From assembly GCA_023079485.1 (NCBI GenBank), contig CM041090.1, forward strand, positions 31,584,874 to 31,648,873: a stretch of DNA of 64,000 nucleotides. Reading direction: 5' to 3'. The first letter of the stretch is position 1. Each line of letters opens with the position of its first letter. The notes beneath the pieces are model-generated. The model was given only the letters and a program-made list of their open reading frames with translations, was not told the origin of the DNA and made no database searches. The position numbers and the translations under genes are program-made. This document shows positions 48,101-58,725 of this stretch, piece after piece. The DNA is from Archilochus colubris (Eukaryota; Chordata; Aves; Apodiformes; Trochilidae).

Positions 48101-48916
48101 GGCAGTGATTCCCACTCTGCCACTGCACTCAACCAGCAGCTGGCATTGCAGAGAGGACTGGGAGACTAAGCAAGAACCAGAGAAGCAGAGCTCCTCCAGG
48201 GGCTGGGTGCACTAGCCTGTGGTATGAAAGGAAAGCAAATGCTTTGCTTATGGTTGGAGTTGTTTCTGGGCTCCACCACATGTATACACAACAACCAGAT
48301 AATAATCTGTGGGGATCTGGGTAGAGGTTTAGGATCAGCTGTGTGGGTTAGGAAGGCCAGGGAAAATTCCTTGGGAGGAATTTTGCTTGATGGGAAGGGG
48401 GTTGGCTCCATCAGAAGGACAAAAGGTGGGCTGGGATCTGGGAAGGAGGTGTCTCATACACAGCCACCTGTGCTGCTTCCCTATGGCACAGAGCAAGCGT
48501 GTCCTCTGGCAAACAAGTGCACAAGGCTGTCTTCTAGGGTTAATAAGTACAACGGGGGAATGGCCCCTTCACAGCCAACATTACCCTGCAAGGCACCACC
48601 CCCTGTGATTTTCCAAGCAGAAAGGCATTGGGAACAGCAGGAGCTCTGGCGCAGCATTGCAGGGATTACTTATTCACTGAATTTCTGGAACAGCTCCAGG
48701 CCTCCTGTCTCTGCCTCCAGTGTACAAACTCATTAAGTATCCACAAGGCTCACAGTCCCCAGAGGCAAGAGAAAATGGTAGGAAGGTGATTCATGTTGCA
48801 AATCACACTGTCTCTGGAAGGACCTGCGGGGATCTGGAAAGACTGACCTGGTATCCTGCCTTCTCCTACCCCCCTAACGCTTCCCCACGGTCATTGAGGT
48901 GGCAGGCGCAGCCGGG

Positions 48917-48944
48917 ATGGATTTCGTTGCCGGGGCCATTGGAG
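48917..48944 (+). CDS. SLC25A47: SLC25A47 coding exon 1
   Basis: ATG in context GCCGGGATGG (strong G at +4), encoding MDFVAGAIG plus one base of a split glycine; donor GTAAAT. Confidence 0.93.
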
Positions 48945-51900
48945 GTAAATACATAAAGTGCTTGTTGAGGAAGGCAGATCACTGTGTTCTCTTCCGGCTC
49001 AGCTAATGGGCATGTCTCAGCGGCAGTGAGAGTCTTTTGAAGGGGGTTGCTTGTTAAAAGTGCGTTGTTCTCTTTTTAAATGGAAAATGTCATCAGAGCA
49101 GGTTCACAGAGCTACTGGAGAGGCACCGCTGCAGTTTGACTGGCTGTGGTCATTGCCCTGCAGTCTCCTCCAGTCTAATTGCAGTGGGACCGGGAAAAAA
49201 CTAAAACTCTCATAGGAAGAGATGAAGTGGAACAGTTTATATGAGGGTACAAACCAGCTTGTGTTGCCTGAACCACAAGATCTCCGGTGTCTGGTGGCTG
49301 GGTTCCTGGAAAGCTGTTGGGGTCGTAGCTCTGTGGGGATGAGGGTATGGTCTGTGAGACAGGAGGGGTGGAAACAGACACAGAAGACCTGCATGAATGA
49401 TGTTTGTGTTACCCTAAGTCAAGATGTATTTGCAGTTGTGATGGTTAAGTGCAGGCGTGTTACAATGCAGGCTTTGACCTGGGAGTCAAAGTAGGTTAGC
49501 TGTGTGTAAAAAGAGTAAAAGCAGAAAAGTGTGTTTTAATTCTGGACATTTCTGCTGAAATCCAGCTTTGTTGTAAACAATGAAATGTAGCCCCTGGTCT
49601 CATTTCTGTTCTGAAACCCTGCCAGACTTAGTGGAGTATCAAATACCAAGACAAAAGTCTTGGAGTCATTCTGCCAGAAAGGTCAGGTAAACCTGGCAGG
49701 TGGCTGAGACCCAGCCCAAGCCTACATGTCAGATAATGTTGAGAGTTGCTGAAATTCAGCAGTTTCCCTCACCAGGAGCATCCTGTTGTCCCCGTGCAGA
49801 TGTGCATTTCCTGGGAAGGACCACAATGAATTTTACCCTGCAGCTCATCATGCAAAATGTGCAAGCGTGGCAAGGTTTGGCATCTCAGTGGAGACTGGCA
49901 TCCAGTCCTGTAGGTGTCCATTCCAGAGGGATTCTCCAGAGCTCTTTTGAGACATCACATTAATGGTGGGGACAATTGCGTTCACCACTTGGACTTGTTT
50001 GCATTTGTTGGCCTAGTTGGACCTGGGTCACTTAAGGATAAACATATTTTGCAAAGGTAGGTGGAGAGTTGAAAACAGTTTCCAAGTGGCCATTTACCTC
50101 AGCATTCTTCCCCTGCTGCCATGCGAAGCCACGGTTTGTGCAGTGCACTCCTGTCTGGGCACCAGCATCCTGTGCTGCCTGGCCTTGCTGCAAGCATCTC
50201 CCATGGTTGCCCTGAAAAGAGACAAGGTCTGGGAGCATTTTGAGAGCAAGATTTTCCATCTTGTCATCTATGTCCAGCTCAGAGCTCTTCTATGAGGGGT
50301 AATGCAACTTTTCTGTGACAGACAGAAATGTTCCCTGCTGGAAGCTTGCACATAGACATGTGTGAGGTACCCGGACAGGGCTTCAGGGCCACGGTCCCTG
50401 ATCTAACACAGGACTGTTCCCAGGGGTGGGACAGCTTTCCTGCAAGAACTGGGATAGCTTTTGGTACTGAGCTTATTTCAGGTCTCCTGTTAGAGCTGAA
50501 AGAGTTTTTGCTTGCCAAGGAGGCTACAAATCCAGCTGAAGGGCATCAGACAACTCAAGAGGCAACACAGATAATAAAAGAGTTTCTGTTTAGTAAAATA
50601 TATTCCTGTGACCTTGATCTGTTTGCACAGTGTTTTGGAGAAAGTGTGGCTTAAGTACCTCTGAAGAACAGCAGAGCTGTTTGAATCCCATCTAAGTCTG
50701 GCTCCTCTGAATCCCGTATAACTCTGGCTCAGGCACCTGCGCAAATATTACCATTTGAAATACTGCTTCTGTGGCCATGGAAAAAGCTCAGCATCTTCAG
50801 CCCAGGAAACTGTGACCTTCTGTGACTCCAGATGGAAAAACTGTGAGAGAAACATGCTTAGTGAGTGTGGAGACTTTCAGTAGCCACCAAATAGGGCTGA
50901 ATGTTGTGGGAAGCTGCTCATCTGTAAGGAGATCCATCCTGGGCAATAAAACCAAGCAGGAGGTTGGACTACAGACCTCCCAAGGTTTCTTCCAGCCTGA
51001 ATTTTCATACAGTCCCAAGTGGGTGTTCTTACCCTGCTGTGGTAGCAGCCTGGGCCATGAGAAGATGACTTGACTCTTGTGTCAGGTGTAAAGATTTGGG
51101 AAAGGGAAGCTGAGGTTCACTCAGCAGTGGTAGAGCAGAAGGGTCTTCAGTATGCTCAGACTTCACACCTTGCTGCAAGGTTACACAGCACTCACATGCA
51201 GTCCAAGGGTGGATCAAGCAATTGACCTGTGGAGGGAACATACTCTCTCCTTGTCCTTACAGCTAATAGCTCCTACTGGCCACTGCCAGGGTCATGTTGC
51301 TGGATGGATTTCAGCTTTTTTAGGGCATCAGTCACTTCTTATATTCCCAACTGTTCACAAAGCAAAGGCCTTTGAAAGTTGTCTACTGTCTACTCATCCA
51401 GTGTAGGGACCATGATCCCTTCTTCTCCTTGGATCCTTCAACTAGAGGGTTGCAAACAGCTGGGAGCCATTGCAGCTGGGTGGGCTCTGAATGGTTGCCA
51501 CCTGCTCTCTGCTGATTGCTGCTGTGGTGGCCACCCTGTCAGGATCTTTCCTTTGAAATGCCTGGGACAAATGGCCTGACTTGTAAAGAGACTGTGAGTA
51601 ATCCTATTTTGTACCCGCTCTGTGTGTGTGTGTGTATGTGTAGGGGATGATACAACCTTTGCAGAATATGAGAACATTTCAGTTGAAGTAGGCATTAAAT
51701 ATGGCCCTCTAGACCCAAAAAAGGTCATTCACCTGATTTTTCTTTTTGTCACAGGTGGTGCAGTATTAAGTCCCACAGGAGCCCTCTCCCATATGCATAC
51801 TATACATTGCTGGCCTTTTTTGATTCTGCTGTGTAAACAGGGCATGTGTGGGTCATGCTATCTTTGTCCTGTGCTATTTATATTGTGTGACATTGTGCAG

Positions 51901-54900
51901 AGTCCTGCTTCCTCAGCCTTTGATGGACTTGACTGAGCCCTTCAGCTCTGACAGCTTAACTGCTTGGAGTGCTTTGGCTCTTCAGGAGCACAGTTCATGG
52001 CAGTCTGTGGCTGCCTGGAGGTGTGGGAGTCTTGCATCTCCACTTTGGTAGGAGCAGTGAAAACTTTACTTTTACATTCTCCCAGGTGGAGATGTTTGGT
52101 CCTTGCTGGAACGCTCCTTGAGGAGGAGGCCTTAGGATTGAGAAGCAATGGCAAACAGGCTGGTGTGGGGCTTTATTTTGTCTATGTTGCTGTGGTCCCT
52201 GCATCTTAATGTGTGAACAGGGCTATTTTCACAGATGGGAGGACACTTCTTGTCAAACACTCACCCAAATCAGCCTTGGTACCTGATGAGCATGAGCCAA
52301 GGCTCCTACTTCCCTCAGCCTGAGGAGCAAGCCAGGGCTTATCTGTGCAAGAAACATGGTGTCCCTGTGTTTCTAGCATCTGGTCAGCCCATGGCTGCTG
52401 CCTCTGAGGCTCAGGAAATCTGAAAGCAATGGGATGCCAAATTCTCATTGTTACATGGGGTGCTTGGGCCACGGGACCTTGCCTTTGAGGTCAGCACTGT
52501 CACACGAACATTGATGTCTGTGCTGCTCTCCCCTGGCTGGCAGGGTCTGTGTTTGCTGCAGGATGCCTCTGGCTGGTGACCAGGAATCTGGGACAGTCCA
52601 GGTGACCCCGGGTGACTTTATTGCATTGTCACTCTCTGCTCTGACCCGAGGCATTGCTCCTTCCAGCCATATTAATCTGTCTGTGTCTTCCCCCTTGCCA
52701 TCTCTTTTACAGCCTGATCTTATTTGTGTTTTGAAATACAGAAGGTGGCTTCTTGGACCATTTTTCATCTTCATTGCTATTTACATGGTGGCAGATTTGT
52801 TAGAGATTTCTGAAGAAAAAAACCTCCTTTTTCCACCAGCAAGATGCTGTTGGTGGTTTTCTTCTGAGTAGTGCTCTTTGGAGTTGTTTCCTGGTGACTC
52901 ACAACAGCAGCTGTTGCCTTTTTCCAAAATGTAGTTGAGCTGTAGAGCTTTCCAGAACTCCAGAGCTCCCAAGCAGCTATGTAATCATAGGTGTAATCAT
53001 AGGTGAACTTTTTAAAGAAGGACTCAAAAAAAATGAGAGGCAGTTTCCAACCTGTTAGACCCCTAATGTGAACTTTATCCATGACAGAAGGACTCATCCA
53101 GCACTTTTATGAACAGGATCTTGGTCTAAATAACTCACATGGATACAGCTCCATTGTCTCCACAGCCTGGTTTCCTCTCCAGTGACTTGGAAGCTGATGT
53201 ACTGGGAGGATGGTAGCTGGTCAGCCCCTTTATCAATTGTTTTATCTGTCAACAGATGCATTTAGCTCAGAGCTGAGAAATGCAGTGGTGTAAGGGCAGG
53301 GAGATGGTGTTTGTAGGAGAGAGGCTTAGTCCAGCTTGTTGCTGTGGGCCCTCATGTCCACTGAATTCCTCACTCAGGGCTCAGTGTGCTTCATAAGCTT
53401 CATCCAGGACATGTCCAGTCCTTGGTGTTCAGGAGGCAGCAGATGATCCCGTCTTCAAGACATTGCTGACAACGTGTAATGCATGAGGACCTCCCCTCTT
53501 TTAGAGAACTCCTCGTGACTGCTGCTTTTATTATTTAGTATTCCTAAGTCAAGCAAGGAGAACCAAAATTGCTCCAGAGACCCTTTTTTGTGAATGGGGA
53601 TACTCTGCACCTCATAGTTCAAAGATGCTTTATTGCCTAATCTGAGAGGGGGAAAAAAAACAGTCTAATATCATACAAGTCCATCTCTTTAACCTTCCTG
53701 CAGCCGTTTTCTCAGTGTTTCTCCCCATCCTGGCTTGCACTATGGTGCTTTTATTCTTGATGAGTTTCCCATGATGCTCAGATTCCTCTTCTGAGTGTGC
53801 CTTTGTCCCGCAGAGAAATCTACACATTTTGCTCTTTCATCCTTGGCTCAGATGCCATCAATGGAGCTTGAGAGAGGTCTGGTGCCAAGCACGGCAGGAC
53901 TCTGAGGCAGCATTTTTTTGCTGTTTCCTTCATGACTTGTCACAATGGGGAGCAATGGTCTGTCATAACATGTGCTGTTAACCATCTCCAATGCGCTCTC
54001 TGTTTCAGGTGGTCTAAGCACAGCAGTGGGTTATCCCTTGGACACAGTGAAGGTACCTGTCACAGATTTATTTTTTTACTATAGGCTGAAAACACACAGG
54101 CCATTTTGCTTTCCTCCTCCTCTTTAGAAAACTAGAAAACTAGTCCTATGACAATGCTTTCATCTTTGTTCATCCACAAATATAACTTTACTTGTTTGTG
54201 GTTTTTTTGTTGTTGTTTGTTTTTTTTTTTAAAGTAAATTTTGTGGTGATCCCATTTCATGACTAATTATCTGGTTTGTTGTTATGGCATTTGTTTATTT
54301 TTTAAATCTGATCTCTGCATGTTAAAGTAGTCCTTGTATTCCTAGGTGAGGATTCAGACTGAGAAGCATTACAAAGGAATTTGGCATTGCATTCAGGAAA
54401 CATACAGGACAGAAAAAGTAGGTACCTCTCATCAGCACTGATGATACCAGTTACGGATTTCTTGTTTCAGAGTAGCAGAGCTGCTTCCATTGGTTTGGGA
54501 AGGATGGGCAGAAGTTACATGTAGCAGTTTGTAAGAGAGAAAGGTCAAGGTGAAATTTAGCTTTGCTGATGAGCTGGAAGATGGGAGTAAGTTATGGCTC
54601 AGCAATGTATGTCCGGTGTTTTTAAGCAGATGCTTTCCCATGCCATTCCCTCCTAAAAGTATGCTTTTTCCTCTGTTTCCAACTAGGTCTGGGGATTTTA
54701 CAAAGGTGTGACTGCCTCAGTCCTCACAGTGTCGATGATTTCTTCTGTTTCATTTGGCACTTACAAAAACATCCTTTGTGCCATCTGCAAGCTGCGATAT
54801 GGGGCTGCAGAGGCCAAGCCATCCAAGCTGGATATTTCTCTTGCCGGAGGTGCTGCCGGGGCTGTCCGGGTAGGTAAACAGCCAGAAAGGGAAAGCCCAA

Positions 54901-57312
54901 CAAGAGATCTTGTCCAGAAACACAGGAAACAGTGCATGTTTTCTGCCCAGGAGGCCACAGGGAAAGTTGCAACCCATCCGGTTTGTGTTTGCAGGGGGTC
55001 ACGCATTGCCAGAGCTGCCCCCTCACTGCCCAGCCCTGTGGTGTGGCTGAGTCCTGCCAGGCAGGTCATGCAGGATTTGCTTTAAGAGGACTAAAACACT
55101 TAAGAACACAGTGGTAAGAATGATGTGGACCTTGGCAGCAAAGGCAGAAGAGAGAAGGAAAACACTCTAGGCAGCAGACTCCTCAAGTGGCTCTGGTGGC
55201 ATGTGTATGGAAGGAAGGTGTCAGTCAGGCTGTGAAGGCACAGGCTGATGTTCTGACAGCAGCCGGCCCGGCCCGGCCCAGTGTCACTGTAGAGATGGGC
55301 AGGAAACAGCATGGCCTTGCTCAGAGCTCAAAACTCATCAGGGCATCACTGACAAGTGGAGCTGCCTGGCAAATGTGTGTGATCCCCTGGTAGGGATATG
55401 AGGCTGAATCCAGGAGCAGTTTCCTGTAAGCAGATGGATTTCTGTGGGTGTTTGCAGATATTGGGAACACGGCAGAGCTCATCCGGGTGCCCTGCTGCTG
55501 TGCTGGGCAGAAATGCATGACTGGTCACAGGCAATCCTCTTACAGAGCAGTCCAGATGGTCAGGTTTCTCAGTGTTTCCTAGCAAGCAACAACTGTACTT
55601 AACAGGTTTACTTTTTAAAAGTCTTTATGGCCTTGGTTAAACATACGGAGATATGTAAGAACGTTGATGTATGCTGCCCTGTAGCTGATGACACCTCCGT
55701 TTGTGACTGATTTAACACATATTTAATATCCCTGGTTTACTTCTGCCTCGCCTTCCAACCTGCACAGAGCAGCTCACACACATGTCCTGCTGCTGCTGCG
55801 TGGGATTTAGCACAGACAGAGGAGAGGAAGCTGGAACTTGCTGGCTTCAGGCAATAATACTTCCTGTAAAGGTGGGAGATAAGGAATTTGAATGAGAGTG
55901 ATCAAAACACTGTTCAAATGTGAAGAGTTAAAATACCATCCTCCAATGTTACAGGTTGTGTTGACAACCCCTAGTGAAGTGGCTAAAGTTCGCATGCAGA
56001 CACAGAGGAATCCACATCCTTCCATCACGTCTCCCCAGCCTGTTCCCAAGCCAAAGTACCGAGGATCTCTGCACTGTCTGAAGGTTGTTGCCAAGGAGGA
56101 AGGTTTTGGGGGTCTCTACAAGGGCTGCTCTGCATTACTCTGCAGGGATTGCTCCTCTTCTGCAATATACTTTCTTACATATTCAGCTCTGTGTGACTGG
56201 CTCACACCAGCTGGGAAAAATAAACCAGGTAGGTATCAGAAAGCATCTGGCATTACCTGCAAAAACACCTTATTTAGTACCACACTAAGAGGGAAATCAG
56301 GCTGCCAGCAAACATCACCCAGTACCTATAAAACCTCAGGTAGATCAGGTCCTCATGTAGGGTTGCTACATGTTTGCTTCTTGGTGTCAGGGGACCTTGA
56401 CCCTCAGCAGCTACTCCTCTACCTGCCTAAGGCTCTTATGCCTAAGGCTCTACTCCTCTACTCCTAAGGCTGCTTATGGCATGATCTGGTGCCCAGTATG
56501 CAGATATGAAATCCTCTTAATGCAGAACTAGGATGCGTGACTAGAAATGAAACATGGAAAAATCTCCCATGAGCCACCATGGAGATCAGTATCAGTCCAG
56601 ATCTTGAAAATAAAGTCCATGTGCTGAACATAAACACAAATAAGTTTCCTGATTGTGTTTTGGCTCCAAAAAACAACTCAGAGAGAAGATCAAGTACATG
56701 ACATTCAGCTAACAGCCTTTTCCTGAGAATTACAAAAATAAGTAGACTGAGCTGGTGGAGGGGTCAGTGCTCTCAGTCTGCATCACAGCTACTGTGTGGT
56801 GTTAAATAGTGACTGCCTCTGCATGAGCCAGTATGATGCATGCAAAAATGAGAATGCTGTGAAATCAAGAGAATGCACTGCTTGTGTGAGATCAGTGAAA
56901 ACTCACAGCTGCAAGAGATGGACAAAATATTTGCTGAAAACCAGGAAAGTTAACATTCAAGATGCTTGTAGGTGTATCGGTGCCAGGCTGGAGTTAACTC
57001 TTCCTCCCTTCACTCCTTCCTGCAGGTTTCCTGGTTGTGCTGCTTTCTGGTGGTTTCGCTGGAGTCCTGGCCTGGGCATTAGCTACTCCCATGGATGTCA
57101 TCAAATCACGGATGCAAACAGATGAATCGGAGCAGCACAAGTACAAAGGCCTCATCCACTGTGCTAGGGAGAGTGTGAGAAAGGAGGGTGCAAAAGTGCT
57201 TTTCAAAGGACTGAGTCTAAACTGCATTCGTGCCTTTCCTGTGAACATGGTGGTGTTTGTAACCTATGAAGGTGTAATGAGATTTACAGATCATTATACA
57301 AACAAAAAATAG
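48917..57312 (+). CDS. SLC25A47: SLC25A47 mitochondrial carrier (HDMCP)
   Basis: Complete 295-aa mitochondrial carrier; human is about 308 aa from memory. Exons: 48917-48944, 54009-54052, 54346-54417, 54687-54869, 55955-56228 and 57026-57312, with all phases consistent. Signatures are PLDTVK (residues 19-24), PSEVAK (115-120) and PMDVIK (222-227). MDFVAGAIGG, VSFGTYK and CIRAFPVNMVVFVTYE match the human protein. In mammals this inner-membrane carrier is liver-enriched and down-regulated in hepatocellular carcinoma. Its substrate is debated: uncoupling was reported first and NAD+ transport more recently. The shorter size comes from a reduced loop after repeat-2 PSEVAKVRMQTQ. There is no CpG island or clear TATA box at the start, unlike SLC25A29. 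Confidence 0.95.
50955..51010 (+). repeat. diverged CR1 3' tail
   Basis: GCAGGAGGTTGGACTACAGA, CCTCCCAAGG and TTCCAGCCTGAATTTTC match the CR1 'ggttggactagatgacc...cttccagcct' block; old copy, + orientation. Confidence 0.6.
51620..51642 (+). repeat. (TG)n microsatellite
   Basis: Nine-odd TG units with one interruption, in SLC25A47 intron 1. Confidence 0.8.
54009..54052 (+). CDS. SLC25A47: SLC25A47 coding exon 2
   Basis: 44 nt after TGTTTCAG; encodes GLSTAVGYPLDTVK after completing the split glycine; donor GTACCT. Same length and phase as SLC25A29 exon 2. Confidence 0.94.
54346..54417 (+). CDS. SLC25A47: SLC25A47 coding exon 3
   Basis: 72-nt phase-0 exon after TTCCTAG; encodes VRIQTEKHYKGIWHC and IQETYRTEK; donor GTAGGT. 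Confidence 0.95.
54687..54869 (+). CDS. SLC25A47: SLC25A47 coding exon 4
   Basis: 183-nt phase-0 exon after CCAACTAG; encodes VWGFYKGVTASVLTV through LAGGAAGAVR; donor GTAGGT. Confidence 0.95.
54870..55954 (+). other. SLC25A47: SLC25A47 intron 4
   Basis: 1.1-kb intron; nothing beyond short compositional ORFs. Confidence 0.75.
55955..56228 (+). CDS. SLC25A47: SLC25A47 coding exon 5
   Basis: 274-nt exon after GTTACAG; encodes VVLTTPSEVAKVRMQTQ, KPKYRGSLHCLKVVAKEEG and YFLTYSALCDWLTPAGKNKP, ending one base into a glycine codon before GTAGGT. Confidence 0.95.
56229..57025 (+). other. SLC25A47: SLC25A47 intron 5
   Basis: 0.8-kb intron containing a small local duplication of CTACTCCTCTA and CCTAAGGCTCT units at about 56410-56470. 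Confidence 0.75.
57026..57312 (+). CDS. SLC25A47: SLC25A47 coding exon 6 (terminal)
   Basis: Begins after CTTCCTGCAG; encodes the third carrier repeat (SGGFAGVLAWALATPMDVIK, NCIRAFPVNMVVFVTYEG) and ends DHYTNKK plus TAG at 57310-57312. Confidence 0.96.
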
Positions 57313-58725
57313 ATTGTGCCACTCTGTTCAGTGGTGGTTTTTTTTGGTAACACAACATCCACTAACGACTGCTCAATGCCTCCTCCTTTGGTGGACAGCC
57401 TAAGAAGCACAGAAGTTGGATCACTGAAGGCTTTGCTTTATTCTTCTAGGATTACAAACTCACGAGGGAGTCTTGGATTTATATACAAACTCCCTTTTAT
57501 TTTGTTAATATATTTAGACGGGTAGCTACTGCTGAGGCTTTTGAAACATCTGCAAATATTTATGCTCTGAAAATCTGCTAGTCTGATCACAGATTTAATT
57601 TCTACTGGCACAGAAAATAATTTTCATGACCAAGGCAAAAAGCTGGGGGGAGTCTGTGAAAGATCTAATGCCGTGCAGTGTGCGCTCTTTACATGCAGTG
57701 CCCGTATTGTAATTCACTGGGTCAGGCTGAAACTTGTCCTTCCCAGCTGTAATTTTACCCAAGCACTTTACAATTCTATCCCTTTGGGAGGAGATGAAAT
57801 AACTCCTTGCTTTTTCCTGCCCTGGACGTGGTCAGTTTACATAACGGCTCTAAGGGCCTCACTGAAAATGAAAGCAAACATGGGTTCCCGTAAACCATGG
57901 GATTTTCTCCCAGTGCAGCCCTGAGCCGGGCACCATCGGGCCCCTCCTGGAGGCTGAGGCCATCCCGGCTCTCCAGAGCCTCCAACCTCTTCTCACCCTG
58001 GAAGGAGGCAAAACCACTTTGCTGCTCAAAGGAAAGGCTGGCAGAAAAGCTGTGCACTAGCAGGGTTAGAAAGGGGAATTGCAAAGCTGTAGCATATCAT
58101 TAAGACTTATAACCATTAAAAGGTTAGGGGCAGCCAAGTGGTTTTGGGGTTTTTTTTTGTTTTGGTGTTTTGTTTTTGGTATTTTTGTTGTTTTTTTGTT
58201 TTTTCAAAGGTACATTCTGAGAGAATTTCTGACTTTCCTAACAATTACTTCTTTGTCACAAAAGTGTAAAGTTTCAACATGCCAGTTAAAAAAAAATGAA
58301 CACCCAAAATCCACACTGTTGCTTCAGAAGGGAAAGTCCCTAAATAACCTGAAATACTTTAATTTGCTCATCCTGCTTCAGGAGCAGCATAAGTGTTTTC
58401 TATTTCCATTTTAATCTCTGAATGATGACATCTGGAGCAGACTGGCCCCAGCCTCTGGCAGATTGTGTTGAAAGTGCATTTTTTGGAGGGCAAGAGCAAA
58501 GCTTTATCTTTAAAAGAGTTCTTGTATTCAGGGTTGATAATTTTCTGGTCCACAGCCACTTCTACCAGTTGATAGCATGGCCTTGGCCACATTGGCAGTA
58601 ACTTTGCAGCAGACATGACTTGTCGGCTACCCTGGCCATATATAAAAAGAGGTCTTGTACTAAAAGGACAAGTTTAAAAATTCCAGGTCCTACTAGGAAA
58701 CAATAAAGGGCACCTCTTCCTCTCC
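57313..58725 (+). other. SLC25A47: SLC25A47 3' UTR (inferred)
   Basis: Non-coding after the stop. Possible polyadenylation signals are ATTAAA at 58115 and AATAAA at 58702-58707. A T/G-rich low-complexity tract covers 58141-58205. Confidence 0.4.
58141..58205 (+). repeat. T/G-rich low-complexity tract
   Basis: T runs broken by single or double G; simple sequence downstream of SLC25A47. Confidence 0.7.

Larger units (their letters stand above)
37311..48916. other. intergenic between divergent SLC25A29 and SLC25A47
   Basis: The 11.6-kb gap begins with the SLC25A29 5' UTR and promoter. It holds three CR1 fragments (37878-38271, 39350-39532, 44872-45176) and two MIR-like SINE remnants (42175-42320, 43990-44100). 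A polypurine stretch lies near 41540-41670. No coding exon is recognised, and I saw no match to mammalian MIR345. Confidence 0.65.
48945..54008 (+). other. SLC25A47: SLC25A47 intron 1
   Basis: 5.1-kb intron, more GC-rich than YY1 introns. It holds an old CR1 tail (about 50955-51010) and a (TG)n microsatellite at 51620-51642. Many overlapping ORFs reflect composition. Confidence 0.75.

Noticed and set aside
48224..48736. 170-codon + strand ORF just upstream of SLC25A47
   Set aside because: No recognisable motif; low-complexity reading in stop-poor sequence, with no evidence of splicing into SLC25A47 exon 1.
37311..48916. Possible avian MIR345 or another microRNA hairpin between the carriers
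   Set aside because: No match to the remembered mature MIR345 sequence and no convincing 60-80 nt hairpin was seen by eye.
55892..56467. 191-codon ORF spanning SLC25A47 exon 5
   Set aside because: It reads through both splice sites of exon 5; only 55955-56228 is coding.
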